64,000 nt of DNA from CAVPOO01 sp963707015 (GCA_963707015.1 CAVPOO010000005.1:19094-83093), one strand, 5' to 3'; numbered from the stretch's first letter, positions 42,548 through 52,245 are shown. A program made the numbers and translations. The notes: generated by a model not told the origin, from the sequence alone.

Positions 42548-44911
42548 GTGAAAGCCATCGATAAAAAACTCTGGCGCGACCTGTGGGGCATGCGCATGCA
42601 GGCGCTGGCGATCGCCCTGGTAATCGTCAGCGGTGTGGGCATATTCATCATGTCGCTGAGCACGCTCGACTCCCTGCACCAGACCCGCGAAACCTATTAC
42701 CGCCAGCATCACTTTGCGGACATGTTTTCCTCGCTCAAGCGCGCGCCGCTGTCCCTGGTCGAGCGCATCGAAGACATTCCCGGTGTCGACAAGGTGGAAA
42801 CGCGCGTCGTGGCGTATGTCAATATCGACGTGGAAGGTTTTTCCGATCCCGTCAGCGGGCACCTGGTGTCGCTGCCGGATAACAGCCTCGGCCTGCTGAA
42901 TCGGATCTACCTGCGCAACGGGCGCCTGTTCGAGCCGGGCCGCGACAATGAAATCCTGGTCAGCGAGGAATTCGCGGGGGCGCACGGGCTGCAGTCCGGC
43001 GACAAGATACGCGCCACCATCAACGGACGGCGCAAGACGCTCAGCGTTGTCGGTATTGCCTTGTCGCCGGAGTACATCTATCAGATCGCACCCGGTGCGA
43101 TGTTTCCCGATTACCCGCGTTACGGGGTTTTCTGGATGGCCCGCAAACCGCTGGCAAGCGCCTATGACATGGACGGCGCGTTCAATGATGTGGCGCTGAC
43201 GCTGAGCCCGGGCAGCCACGCAGAAGACGTTATCGATCGGCTGGACGCCCTGTTGAAACCCTATGGCGGTACCGGCGCCTATGCCCGCAAGGACCAGCTT
43301 TCCAATCGCTTTCTGTCGGAAGAGCTCAAACAGCAGCAAACCATCGCCAGCGTGTTCCCGGTGATCTTTTTCGGTGTTGCGGCGTTTCTGTTGAACGTGG
43401 TGATCAGCCGCCTGATCAGCCTGGAGCGCGAGCAGATCGCCGCCTTGAAGGCTTTTGGTTACAGCAATTTCGCCGTCGGGCTGCACTATGCCAAGCTGGT
43501 CTTGATGATCGTCACGCTGGGCATTGCCGGCGGCATCGGCGTCGGGATCTTCCTGGGCAAGGGTCTCAGCAACATCTACATGACTTTCTACAGCCTGCCC
43601 TTCATGATCTACGTGCTGGAACCGCAGGTGGTGCTGGCCGCCGCGTTGATCAGTATGGCGGTGGCGATGCTCGGCACCCTGTACGCGGTGCGCCGTGCCG
43701 CCAGGCTGCCGCCGGCCCAGGCCATGCGCCCGGAACCACCGGCCCTGTATCACGCCACCCTGGTGGAGCGGCTGGGCATGCAACGCTGGTTCTCGCAGCC
43801 GACGCGCATGATACTGCGCCACATCGAACGCCGTCCGTTCAAGTCCTTGTTGACGACCCTCGGCATCGCCATGGCCTGCAGCATCATGATGATTGGCGGT
43901 TTTCAGGAAGGCGCCATCGACTACATGGTGGACGTGCAGTACGGCATGAGCCAGCGCGAGGATCTGATCGCCCTCTATTCGGATCCGACCTCGGCGCGCT
44001 CGCTGTATTCCCTGACCAGTCTGCGCGGTGTGGAGCAGGCGGAAGGCTTTCGCACCGTACCGGCGCGACTGCGTTTTGAGCAGCGTTTCTACCGCACCGC
44101 GGTGCGCGGTATCGAACCCGACGGCAGCCTGATGCGGCTGCTCGATACCGATCTGAATGTCATCGACCTGCCCGCGCAGGGCGTGATCCTGACCGACTAC
44201 CTGGCCGCGCTGCTGCACATCCAGCCCGGCGATCTGCTGACCATCGAAGTACTGGAAGGCAATCGCCCCACCGTGCAGGTGCCGGTGGCCGGCACCGCCA
44301 GACAGTACCTCGGCGTGAATGCCTACATGCAGCGCGAGGCGCTGAACCGCCTGCTGAAGGAAGGCAATGCCATCTCCGGGGCCTTGCTGCGGGTGGATGA
44401 GCGTTACCAGCGCGATGTGTATGCCGAGCTCAAGGAAATGCCGCGCGTCGCCGGGGTCATCGAGCAGAAATCCGCGATCCGGGCGTTCTACGCGACGCTG
44501 GCCGAGACCGTGCTGTTTTTCACCTTTATCTCCACCCTGCTGGGCGCGACCATCGCGTTTGGCGTCGTCTACAACAGCATGCGCATCGCCCTCTCGGAAC
44601 GCAACCGCGAACTGGCCAGTTTACGTGTCCTCGGTTTCGAGCGCAGCGAAGTGGCCTACATCCTGCTCGGCGAACTCGCGCTGCTGACGCTGGTGGCGAT
44701 CCCGATCGGTTTATTCATCGGTTACGGCCTGTGCGCCTACCTGGCGTTTCGTTTCGACACCGATCTGTACCGGATTCCGCTGGTGCTGGGCATCAATGTC
44801 TACGCGTTCGCCGCCCTGGTGGTCATCCTCTCCGCGCTGGTTTCCGGGCTGATGATCTGGCGTAACCTGGCCCGTCTCGATATGGTGGCGGTGCTCAAGA
44901 GCAAGGAGTGA
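42548..44911 (+). CDS. FtsX-type ABC permease
   Basis: A 787-residue permease with the MacB/FtsX layout duplicated: an N-terminal helix (GMRMQALAIALVIVSGVGIF), a long periplasmic domain, a three-helix FtsX domain (about 260-390), an inner helix with a second periplasmic domain, and a C-terminal FtsX domain (about 655-780) containing SERNRELASLRVLGFERSEV, the usual coupling segment. This eight-helix form is used for lipid, lipoprotein or peptide export. The following HlyD-type adaptor suggests transfer across the periplasm. Confidence 0.9.
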   Translation: MKAIDKKLWRDLWGMRMQALAIALVIVSGVGIFIMSLSTLDSLHQTRETYYRQHHFADMFSSLKRAPLSLVERIEDIPGVDKVETRVVAYVNIDVEGFSDPVSGHLVSLPDNSLGLLNRIYLRNGRLFEPGRDNEILVSEEFAGAHGLQSGDKIRATINGRRKTLSVVGIALSPEYIYQIAPGAMFPDYPRYGVFWMARKPLASAYDMDGAFNDVALTLSPGSHAEDVIDRLDALLKPYGGTGAYARKDQLSNRFLSEELKQQQTIASVFPVIFFGVAAFLLNVVISRLISLEREQIAALKAFGYSNFAVGLHYAKLVLMIVTLGIAGGIGVGIFLGKGLSNIYMTFYSLPFMIYVLEPQVVLAAALISMAVAMLGTLYAVRRAARLPPAQAMRPEPPALYHATLVERLGMQRWFSQPTRMILRHIERRPFKSLLTTLGIAMACSIMMIGGFQEGAIDYMVDVQYGMSQREDLIALYSDPTSARSLYSLTSLRGVEQAEGFRTVPARLRFEQRFYRTAVRGIEPDGSLMRLLDTDLNVIDLPAQGVILTDYLAALLHIQPGDLLTIEVLEGNRPTVQVPVAGTARQYLGVNAYMQREALNRLLKEGNAISGALLRVDERYQRDVYAELKEMPRVAGVIEQKSAIRAFYATLAETVLFFTFISTLLGATIAFGVVYNSMRIALSERNRELASLRVLGFERSEVAYILLGELALLTLVAIPIGLFIGYGLCAYLAFRFDTDLYRIPLVLGINVYAFAALVVILSALVSGLMIWRNLARLDMVAVLKSKE

Positions 44912-44917
44912 ACAGAC

Positions 44918-46117
44918 ATGCGCGTGCCGCTGCGTAGACATCCCGGGGTTGCCGTCATCGCGGTCGCGATCGTCGGCCTGCTGGTCTGGGGTTTCTGGCC
45001 GCGCCCGGTACCGGTGGAAGCGGTGGCGGTGAAACGCGCACCGATGACCGTGACCATCGAGGAGGAAGGCCGCACCCGCGTGATCGACCGCTTTGTTATT
45101 TCTGCGCCGGTGGACGGCGTGGCCTGCCGCGTGCAACTGGACGTCGGCGACCCGGTCGAACAGGGCCAGACGCTGCTGACCATCTCGCCGCTGGAATCCC
45201 GGGTACTGGATCCGCGCAGCCGCGCCGAGGCCGAGGCCCGCGTCGCTGGCGCGGCGGCGGCACTGGAGTCGGCGCGACACACGGCAGATTCGGCCAGGGC
45301 CACCGCCGATTTCCAGGCGCTGGAAGTCAAACGCCTGCAGCCCCTGGCGGGCAAAGGCGTGGTGTCGCGCGAGGCGCTGGACCGTGCCGAGATGCAGCTG
45401 CTTACCGCGAATGCCGCGCTGCGCTCGGCCAGCCATGGCGTGGACGTCGCCCGCTACGAACTGGAAGCGGCGCAGACCGCGCTCCAATACAGTGCCGGCA
45501 CGGTGACCGGTGACCCGGCGGTTCGGGTACCCGTGCGTTCCCCGATCAGCGGCAGGATTCTCAAGCTGCCGCGCGAATGCGAAGGCCCGGTGCGCACCGG
45601 TGAGACCCTGCTGGAAGTCGGGGACCCGACACAACTGGAGGTGGAGGTGGATGTGCTGTCGGCGGATGCCGTGAAAATCACACCGGGAATGCCGGTGCTG
45701 TTCGAACGCTGGGGCGGTGAACAGGCGCTCGACGGCGTCGTGCGCGTGATCGAGCCGGTGGGTTTCACCAAGATCTCGGCGCTGGGCGTGGAAGAACAAC
45801 GGGTACTCGTCATCGCCGATTTCACTTCGCCGCCGGAACGCTGGCAGCGCCTTGGCGACGGTTACCGCGTCGAGGCACGTTTCGTCCTGTGGCAGGATGA
45901 TGACGTGTTACAGGTGCCGGCCAGCAGTGTGTTCCGCTACAACGCGGGCTGGGCGCTGTTCGTGGTGGACGGGGGCCGTGCGCGGCGCCGTGAAGTGCAG
46001 CTCGGGCAGCGTAATGGTCTGATCGCACAGATTCTTGCCGGGGTTGAAGACGGCGAAACCGTGGTCAACCATCCGAGTGACGAGGTTGAGGACGCCAGCC
46101 GGGTGACCCCGCGTTGA
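44918..46117 (+). CDS. HlyD/MacA-type periplasmic adaptor
   Basis: A 399-residue adaptor with an N-terminal anchor helix (VAVIAVAIVGLLVWGFW), first lipoyl half (VDGVACRVQLDVGDPVEQGQ), a long Ala/Glu/Arg coiled-coil hairpin (about 95-185), second lipoyl half (VRSPISGRILKLPRE) and beta-barrel segments. It starts 6 bases after the permease stop. With the two upstream genes it makes a MacAB-like tripartite exporter in the reverse order (ATPase, permease, adaptor). The outer-membrane partner is not encoded here. Confidence 0.9.
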   Translation: MRVPLRRHPGVAVIAVAIVGLLVWGFWPRPVPVEAVAVKRAPMTVTIEEEGRTRVIDRFVISAPVDGVACRVQLDVGDPVEQGQTLLTISPLESRVLDPRSRAEAEARVAGAAAALESARHTADSARATADFQALEVKRLQPLAGKGVVSREALDRAEMQLLTANAALRSASHGVDVARYELEAAQTALQYSAGTVTGDPAVRVPVRSPISGRILKLPRECEGPVRTGETLLEVGDPTQLEVEVDVLSADAVKITPGMPVLFERWGGEQALDGVVRVIEPVGFTKISALGVEEQRVLVIADFTSPPERWQRLGDGYRVEARFVLWQDDDVLQVPASSVFRYNAGWALFVVDGGRARRREVQLGQRNGLIAQILAGVEDGETVVNHPSDEVEDASRVTPR

Positions 46118-46171
46118 GATCAGAGTCTTCAGACCTGACCCCCATCTGCCAGTCCGTCAGTCCAAGATCAG

Positions 46172-46233
46172 AAATGTAGGGTGGGTTAGCGTTTGTTGCG
46201 TAACCCACCAGGCGTCGCGAAGCAAGACAACGC
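46172..46233 (-). mobile_element. MITE-like repeat, partial copy C
   Basis: Reverse-orientation right half of the repeat: aaatgtagggtgggttagcg, then cgtaacccacca and gcgaagcaa. About 60 bp remain. A nearby phrase, ttcagacctgaccccc (46129), also follows copy A at 996, suggesting a common flanking or terminal relic. Confidence 0.7.
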
Positions 46234-46271
46234 ATTTCTTAAAGTGCAAAAAGGAGTGCAAAAAGAGTGCA

Positions 46272-46317
46272 AAAAGGGGTCGGTGACAAATGAGAATCGT
46301 TTGTCACCGACCCTTTT
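46272..46317 (+). terminator. long hairpin downstream of the ABC exporter operon
   Basis: Perfect 14-bp stem gggtcggtgacaaa / tttgtcaccgaccc with a 9-base loop, extended by A4/T4 after a one-base bulge. It can act in both directions: TTTT follows on the plus strand and a T-rich tract follows on the minus strand. It separates the exporter operon from the convergent hemerythrin gene. Confidence 0.6.
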
Positions 46318-46409
46318 CGCCCTTTTCGCTCCCGACCCCTTTTCGCTCTTTTCGCTTTTCGTTCCTCGTGCATTATGTGACTCTATCGCCGCCCGGTGAG
46401 AAATGCGGG

Positions 46410-46877
46410 CTAGACGTCCCACCGTCGGGTGGCCTTCGATATATCGAAGCTGTTCAGTTGCGCCAGGATCTCCTCGCGTTTGGCCGTGAGGATATGACTG
46501 GCCATGGGCAGGAAGATTTCCTCCTCCTTTTCGTGGTGCTTGAACATGAGCTGTTCGAGCTGCGCCAGACTGTCCAGCACATGGTCCGAGTCCCGGCTCT
46601 TCAGCAGCCGGACCATATCCTGCACAAGCCGCACGATTTCGTCATGTTCCTGCCGCAAGGCCGTCGTTGGGCCCTGCGGCGCATGGCTTGCCGCTTCGTA
46701 GGCCGGATAGAGCACCCCCTCCTCCATCGCCATGTGCGTTTTCAGACGCTCGACCAGGTTCTTGAAGTCCTGATCCGCCGCCGGCCAGTCTTCACCCGAT
46801 ACGGCCAGCTGACAGCGCAGCATCAATGCCTCGTACCATGAGTGGTCGTGCACGAGCCAGTTGTCCGAGTCGCTCAT
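46410..46877 (-). CDS. hemerythrin HHE-domain protein
   Basis: A 155-residue cytoplasmic four-helix protein with the diiron ligand pattern of hemerythrin-like proteins: HDHSWYEAL (helix 1), LKTHMAMEEGVLYPAYE (helix 2), LRQEHDEIVRLVQDM (helix 3) and FKHHEKEEEIFLPMASHIL (helix 4). Such proteins bind O2 or act in iron, peroxide or nitric oxide handling. It is monocistronic; neighbours give no further clue. Confidence 0.9.
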   Translation of the reverse strand: MSDSDNWLVHDHSWYEALMLRCQLAVSGEDWPAADQDFKNLVERLKTHMAMEEGVLYPAYEAASHAPQGPTTALRQEHDEIVRLVQDMVRLLKSRDSDHVLDSLAQLEQLMFKHHEKEEEIFLPMASHILTAKREEILAQLNSFDISKATRRWDV

Positions 46878-47336
46878 TGTTCGTGCTCTCTGCTGTTATC
46901 TGTGCCTGGCCGAATCCGGTTTATCGGTTGCAGCCTTTCCCGTCTGTCTCTTCCTTGACCCAAAGGGGTCGGTGACAGACGCGTCTCTTTTGTTCACCAG
47001 CCCCTTTTCTCTGCGAAAGATACGATTGTGGCATACAAAAGGCCAGACTCGCGGACGGACGGCACCGGGGCTGGCCGCGTGTGCCCATCTGAGAGGTGCA
47101 TGCCGCACCGGCAGTCGCAGGGAAACCGATGGTTTGACGCCGCTGCTCATCGATAAGCCGCTCAGCGACGCATTCCGAAGGCTTACTCATCAATAGCATT
47201 TATAAGTCGGCGGTGATGCCCGGGTGGCGCTTATCGTTCGCGTGCCCTGTGCCTCGGTTCGTACTGGTTGCCTGTCCGGAAGAAATGGTGCAGTCTTAAC
47301 GCAAAGTCTGCAGGATTATGCACTGGAATGTAAAAT
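46878..47336. other. 459-bp gap upstream of the tungstate operon
   Basis: No gene. At 46962-47007 lies an imperfect hairpin whose left arm, aaaggggtcggtgaca, repeats that of the hairpin at 46272. The direct repeat tgcaggatt occurs twice shortly before tupB (about 47308 and 47336), a possible regulator site. Confidence 0.35.
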
Positions 47337-48044
47337 ATGCAGGATTTCGGCGAGGCCTTTCGCCTGGCATTCGGACTGGTCCTTTCGGCAGATGCGGACC
47401 TGATCGAGATCATCGCGCTTTCGCTGCGGGTGAGTCTCACGGCCGTGGCAATCGCCTGCGCTGCCGGTTTGCCGATAGGCGCCGCCGTCGCGATGGCGCG
47501 GTTCCGGGGACGTACGGCCACCATCATTCTGCTCAATGCACTAATGGGTCTCCCGCCGGTGGTGATCGGTCTGCTGGTTTACCTGTTGCTCTCGAACGCC
47601 GGGCCGCTGGGCTGGCTGCAGTTGTTATACACACCGGCGGCGATGATCACCGCGCAGGCGATACTGATCACGCCGATCGTTGCCGCCCTCTCGCGCGAGG
47701 TCGTCGAGCAATTGCACAACGAATACGCAGAGCAGTTCCGGTCGCTCTGCGTCCCGACTCTGACGGCCGTGGGCACCCTGCTCTGGGATGCGCGCTACAG
47801 CCTGATAACCGTGGCCCTGGCCGGTTTTGGACGGGCGGTGGCCGAGGTGGGCGCAGTGATCATCGTCGGCGGTAACATCGCGCACCTCACCCGGGTCATG
47901 ACCACGGCCATTGCCCTGGAAACCTCGAAGGGTGACCTTGAATTGGCACTGGCACTCGGCATCGTTCTGATCACCCTCGCACTCACGGTCAACGCGGCCG
48001 TTATGGCCCTGCGGCTGACCGCGACGAGGTATGCCTATGCTTGA
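47337..48044 (+). CDS. tupB: tungstate ABC transporter permease
   Basis: A 235-residue permease with five or six helices. The cytoplasmic coupling loop (AEQFRSLCVPTLTAVGTLLW, then ALAGFGRAVAEVGAVIIVGG, the EAA-like segment) and length fit TupB/WtpB. It imports tungstate with TupC and TupA for molybdo/tungsto-enzymes. The ribosome site is weak. Its stop overlaps the tupC start. Confidence 0.85.
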   Translation: MQDFGEAFRLAFGLVLSADADLIEIIALSLRVSLTAVAIACAAGLPIGAAVAMARFRGRTATIILLNALMGLPPVVIGLLVYLLLSNAGPLGWLQLLYTPAAMITAQAILITPIVAALSREVVEQLHNEYAEQFRSLCVPTLTAVGTLLWDARYSLITVALAGFGRAVAEVGAVIIVGGNIAHLTRVMTTAIALETSKGDLELALALGIVLITLALTVNAAVMALRLTATRYAYA

Positions 48045-48801
48045 CTTGGCGGCAACGGCCAAGCGGGTAGAACAGGCGGCGTCGACCGGGATGTCCGTAC
48101 TCCCGGGCGAGGCACGTGGCCTGGTTTACAGGGTCGCAGACAGGACGCTCATCGACGGGATCGATCTCACGCTCTGTGGCGGAACCGTGACAGTTGTCAT
48201 GGGCCCCAATGGCGCGGGCAAGAGCCTGCTGCTGAGACTTCTGCACGGCATGCTGACGCCGACGGAAGGAAAGGTACTGTGGGGTGGTGAACCCCTCACA
48301 GGCGCTCTGCGTCTGCGCCAGGCAATGGTGTTTCAGCGGCCCGTGCTGTTGCGCCGCTCGGTCGCCGCCAATATCCGTTTCGTGCTGAAGTTGCGCGGTG
48401 ATGGCGCGCGAAAGCGAACGGACGAGATCCTGGAAGAAGCCGGTCTTGCCATGCAGGCCGGCCAGCCGGCCCGCCTGTTATCCGGTGGTGAGCAGCAGCG
48501 CCTGAGTCTTGCCCGCGCCCTGGCGCTGGAGCCACAGGTGTTGTTTCTCGACGAACCGACAACGAGTCTCGACCCGGCCGCCACCGCCGCTATCGAAGCC
48601 ATCGTCACGCGGGCGCACAGACGCGGCACCAAGATCGTCTTCGTGACCCATGACCTCGGGCAGGCGCGGCGCCTGGCGGACGAGGTTGTTTTTCTGGATC
48701 AGGGGCGGATCGCCGAGCACACGCCCGCCAGCCGGTTTTTTGCAAACCCCGCATCAGAGGCGGCACGCGACTACCTCGCCGGCCGCCTCGTCCTGCGATG
48801 A
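48037..48801 (+). CDS. tupC: tungstate ABC transporter ATPase
   Basis: A 254-residue ATPase: Walker A MGPNGAGKSLLLRLLHG, signature LSGGEQQRLSLARAL, Walker B VLFLDEPTTSLDPAAT, H-loop VFVTHDLGQ. Two ATG codons are possible, 48031 and 48037; the latter overlaps the tupB stop by 8 bases. It lacks the C-terminal MOP domain of ModC, as expected for TupC. Confidence 0.85.
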   Translation: MLDLAATAKRVEQAASTGMSVLPGEARGLVYRVADRTLIDGIDLTLCGGTVTVVMGPNGAGKSLLLRLLHGMLTPTEGKVLWGGEPLTGALRLRQAMVFQRPVLLRRSVAANIRFVLKLRGDGARKRTDEILEEAGLAMQAGQPARLLSGGEQQRLSLARALALEPQVLFLDEPTTSLDPAATAAIEAIVTRAHRRGTKIVFVTHDLGQARRLADEVVFLDQGRIAEHTPASRFFANPASEAARDYLAGRLVLR

Positions 48802-48831
48802 TCACCCTGCGAGGAGACAAGGAGACTAGGC

Positions 48832-49662
48832 GTGTTGAGAAAAGGCTTTGACACATTGGCCGGCCTGGTCTGTCTGGCCGGCGCGCTGATGGCAACATCC
48901 GCCGGGGCCGCCGGAAAGTCCATTATTCTGCAGTCAACGACCTCCACCGCCAACTCCGGCCTGTATGACTACATTCTGCCGATGTTTACCGACAAGACCG
49001 GCATCCAGGTCAACGTCGTGGCCGTAGGCACGGGGCAGGCGATCAAGAACGCACAGAATGGTGACGGCGATGTCCTGCTGGTACACGCCAAAGCCGCGGA
49101 AGAACAGTTCGTCGCCGAGGGCTACGGGGTGGCGCGTTTCGACGTCATGTACAACGACTTCATCCTCGTCGGTCCGCCTTCCGACCCGGCCCGGATCGCT
49201 GGGATGCGGGACGCCGCGGCGGCATTGAAGAAGATCGCCGCGTCCCGCTCCACCTTCGCCTCGCGGGGCGACAATTCCGGCACCCACAAGAAAGAAGTCA
49301 GCCTGTGGAAAGACGCCGGGATCGACCCGACGGCGGACAGTGGCAGCTGGTACCGCGAAACCGGCTCCGGGATGGGCGCGACCCTCAATACCGCCGTCGG
49401 CATGGGCGCCTACGCCCTGACCGACCGTGGCACCTGGATCAGCTTCAAAAACAAGGGCGACTTCCGCATCGTGGTGGAAGGAGACAAGAACCTCTTCAAT
49501 CAGTATGGCGTCATTCTGGTCAATCCGGAGAAACACCCGAAGGTGAAGGTCGATGAAGGTCAGGCCTTTATCGACTGGATACTGAGTGACGAGGGTCAGT
49601 CCGCCATCGCCCGCTATCGGCTCGGCGGCCAGCCGTTGTTTTTCCCGAACGCGAGCCGATAG
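48832..49662 (+). CDS. tupA: tungstate-binding periplasmic protein
   Basis: A 276-residue exported binding protein (signal ending TSAGAAG). The mature N-terminus, SIILQSTTSTANSGLYDYIL, carries the TTTS-like oxyanion-binding segment typical of TupA. VNVVAVGTGQAIKNAQNGDG and FASRGDNSGTHKKE supply further oxyanion contacts (the RGD.SGTH pattern). It delivers tungstate to TupB. The order B-C-A is unusual but seen elsewhere. GAGGAGACAAGGAGA precedes the TTG/GTG-like start. No dedicated regulator is adjacent. Confidence 0.9.
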   Translation: MLRKGFDTLAGLVCLAGALMATSAGAAGKSIILQSTTSTANSGLYDYILPMFTDKTGIQVNVVAVGTGQAIKNAQNGDGDVLLVHAKAAEEQFVAEGYGVARFDVMYNDFILVGPPSDPARIAGMRDAAAALKKIAASRSTFASRGDNSGTHKKEVSLWKDAGIDPTADSGSWYRETGSGMGATLNTAVGMGAYALTDRGTWISFKNKGDFRIVVEGDKNLFNQYGVILVNPEKHPKVKVDEGQAFIDWILSDEGQSAIARYRLGGQPLFFPNASR

Positions 49663-49868
49663 GCCCTCACGCCTTTCCCATGCAGCGTATGCAGCGGGTG
49701 TCTCCGCAGATCACGCTGCGCGAGGTCGATACGCCCTTCCGGCTTGACGGCGACAGGGTAAAAAATCAACAATTCCAGTCGCCGAGCACATGCCTCGGCA
49801 GCAGCAACGCCGCGAAGCGGGAATGACGCGCAGATGGCGTAAAACCAGTGACCTGGGGAAGAATCGAT

Positions 49869-51407
49869 ATGACGGCTATGACGAGTCAGCAGGCATTCCT
49901 GGCAAATGACGAACTTCTGAGCCGCCTCAAGAACTGTACCAACCTGCCAAGCCCACCCGGCGTGGCGGTGCGCATCATCGAGCTGGGTCAGGATCCGACC
50001 GCGGATATGCAGATGATCGCGGATGCCGTAAGCCTTGACCCCGCGCTGACCACGAAGATCCTGCGGATTGCCAACTCCCCGCTGTATGCCCGCCAGCGAA
50101 GGACGGACAATCTGCGCCAGGCCATCATGCTGCTGGGTCTGAACGGCACCCTGACACTCGCGTTGAGCTTTTCACTCGTGAGCACCCTGCGCACGAAGAA
50201 AGAAAGCGGCATTGACTACAACCTGTTCTGGCGTCGGTCCCTGGCAGCTGCGTCCTGCTGTCGACTCCTCGGTGCGCGATTCAACATCGCACCCCCGGAA
50301 GATCTGTTTCTTATCGGTCTGCTACAGGACATCGGCATGCTGGCGATCGACAAGGTTTACCCGGAGTTCTATCGGCAACTCGGGGCCAGCCAATCGGATC
50401 ATATTCGAGTGCAACAGGCAGAGCGTGCGGCGCTGGGCACCGACCACGCGGCCGCGGGCGCCTGGCTGCTCGATCATTGGAACCTGCCACGCCACCTGGT
50501 GCACGCGGTGGCGGGCAGCCACGATCCTTCCCTCGACTTGATCGATAAAGACTACGCGCTACTCGCGCGTTACGAAGCGGTGGCCAGTGCGGTCGCCGAC
50601 ATCTGGGTGCGGGAGGATCATGAGCAGGCCTCGCGGGAGGCTGCGCAACTCGCGGATAAACACCTGGGCATCGATTGCGCAACGCTGGCCGGAGTCCTCG
50701 ATGCCATCGGTGGCGAAATGGAAGAGACGGCCGCGATGTTCGAGGTGGATCTCGGTGACACCACCATGATGGAAACCGTGCTCGATCAGGCCCGGGAAAT
50801 TCTCATGCTGCGCAACCTGCAGAGTATCCAGGAGGCCGCCGAGCTGCACAGGACCGCCGAATCGCTTGAATCACGTACGCGCGAACTGGAGGAGCAGACC
50901 CGCCGCGATAAACTGACGGGGCTGTATAACCGTGCCCACCTCGATCAGGTCCTCGACAAAGAGTTCGACATGGCCAGACAGCATGGATGGCCCCTGGCGG
51001 TCATTTTCATCGATCTGGACCATTTCAAGCACGTCAACGATATCCACGGTCACCATGCGGGTGATGAGATCCTGCGTGGTGTGGCCCGACTCCTGACGGA
51101 GACCACGCGGAATACGGATATCGTGGCGCGCTACGGCGGCGAGGAGTTTGTAGTAGTCTTACCCGGCACCCCTATCGAGGGTGCCCGTATCACCTGCGAA
51201 CGCGTGGTGGATGCTTTTCGAAACGCGACCCACGATATCGGGAAGCAGGAACCCCTGAACGTTACCGTGTCGGCCGGCCTGGCCATTCAGGGCGAAGGCC
51301 GCAACTTCGACAATGCCAAGGACCTGTTACGCGCGGCTGATCAGGCCGTTTATGCGGCGAAGAAACAGGGGCGCGACCGCTGGGTAGTCGATTCGCCCGA
51401 GCTGTAG
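49869..51407 (+). CDS. HDOD-GGDEF diguanylate cyclase
   Basis: A 512-residue cytoplasmic protein. Residues about 15-230 form an HDOD domain (LPSPPGVAVRIIELGQDPTA, then DPALTTKILRIANSPLYARQ). A helical linker (about 310-340) leads to a GGDEF domain with DKLTGLYNRAHLDQVL, FIDLDHFKHVNDIHGHHAGD and the active motif RYGGEEFVVVLPG, so it should make cyclic di-GMP. No RxxD inhibitory site is evident. ATG 49869 with GGGGAAG is preferred to 49848. It stands alone. Confidence 0.9.
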   Translation: MTAMTSQQAFLANDELLSRLKNCTNLPSPPGVAVRIIELGQDPTADMQMIADAVSLDPALTTKILRIANSPLYARQRRTDNLRQAIMLLGLNGTLTLALSFSLVSTLRTKKESGIDYNLFWRRSLAAASCCRLLGARFNIAPPEDLFLIGLLQDIGMLAIDKVYPEFYRQLGASQSDHIRVQQAERAALGTDHAAAGAWLLDHWNLPRHLVHAVAGSHDPSLDLIDKDYALLARYEAVASAVADIWVREDHEQASREAAQLADKHLGIDCATLAGVLDAIGGEMEETAAMFEVDLGDTTMMETVLDQAREILMLRNLQSIQEAAELHRTAESLESRTRELEEQTRRDKLTGLYNRAHLDQVLDKEFDMARQHGWPLAVIFIDLDHFKHVNDIHGHHAGDEILRGVARLLTETTRNTDIVARYGGEEFVVVLPGTPIEGARITCERVVDAFRNATHDIGKQEPLNVTVSAGLAIQGEGRNFDNAKDLLRAADQAVYAAKKQGRDRWVVDSPEL

Positions 51408-51473
51408 GGATTCCGCCGCAGACCGGCCGGCCGCATTACCCTCTGCCAGAGCCGCATGTCGGCGGCGCCCCGG

Positions 51474-52227
51474 CTAACCCTGGTCCTGTGGCTCGCAGGG
51501 TGCGCGGTATTGCTCGGGCACATTGTCCGGGCACTCGCCGCACTGCCGGTTGCCCGGTACGGCGAAATCAATCTTGCGTGGATAAGGCAGGTCGAGCGTG
51601 TTCATGATGTCGACGAATGCCTGCTTGTGACCGGTTGCCTCCCAGGCGCGGGTTGCGGGCCTTTTCCTGGGCAATGCTGGAGACAAAGCGGCCCTCGTAA
51701 TCATGGCAGGGATACACCAGGGTCTCGTCCGGCAGGGTGAAGAACTTGTCGTGAATGCTGCGATACAGGGTCGCCGCATCGCCGGACTGGAAATCGGTCC
51801 GTCCGCAGGCATCGATCAGCAGGGCGTCGCCGCTGAACAGCAGCTTGTGCGTGCCGTTGTCGATCAGGTAGGCGTGATGATGATCGGTGTGTCCCGGCGT
51901 AAACAGGGGATGCAGCTCGAGTTGCCCGATGCGCAGCACCTCACCCTCTGTGACACCAATATCGGCGCATGAGAGTGCGTCCATCGCCGGGCAGGCGATC
52001 TGACTGCCGGTCAGCTCCCGGAGGCGGCGTGCACCGCTCAGGTGATCGGCATGAATGTGGGTGTCGATCGTGTAGTCAAGCGTCAGCCCCATTTCCTGAA
52101 GGATTTTCACATCGCGCACGGCGCTGTCGAGCACCGGATCGATCAGCGCGGTCTTGCCCGTCGCCGGGCAGGCGATCAGGTAGGTGTAGGTACTCGAATC
52201 CGGCTCGAACAGCTGTCTGAAGATCAT
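51474..52227 (-). pseudogene. ETHE1-like persulfide dioxygenase / MBL-fold hydrolase, frameshifted
   Basis: From ATG 52227 (GGAGG upstream): MIFRQLFEPDSSTYTYLIA, the metal motif THIHADHLSGA, FTPGHTDHHHAYLI, LFSGDALLIDACGRTDFQSG and LVYPCHDYEGR, a pattern of the glyoxalase-II-like persulfide dioxygenase/YcbL branch. The usual YPGHDY reads YPCHDY. After GGNRSQA the frame shifts near 51622; the other frame continues FVDIMNTLDLPYPRKIDFAV and ends ECPDNVPEQYRAPCEP. Removing one G gives a full-length protein of about 250 residues. Persulfide dioxygenase turns glutathione persulfide into sulfite; this fits sulfur metabolism but is uncertain. Confidence 0.8.
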
Positions 52228-52245
52228 TACCTCTCCTCCTGGCAT

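Noticed and set aside
41717..44218. 833-codon minus-strand open frame
   Set aside because: Antisense to the ABC ATPase and permease genes, which have clear motifs; the antisense protein is His/Gln/Arg-rich nonsense.
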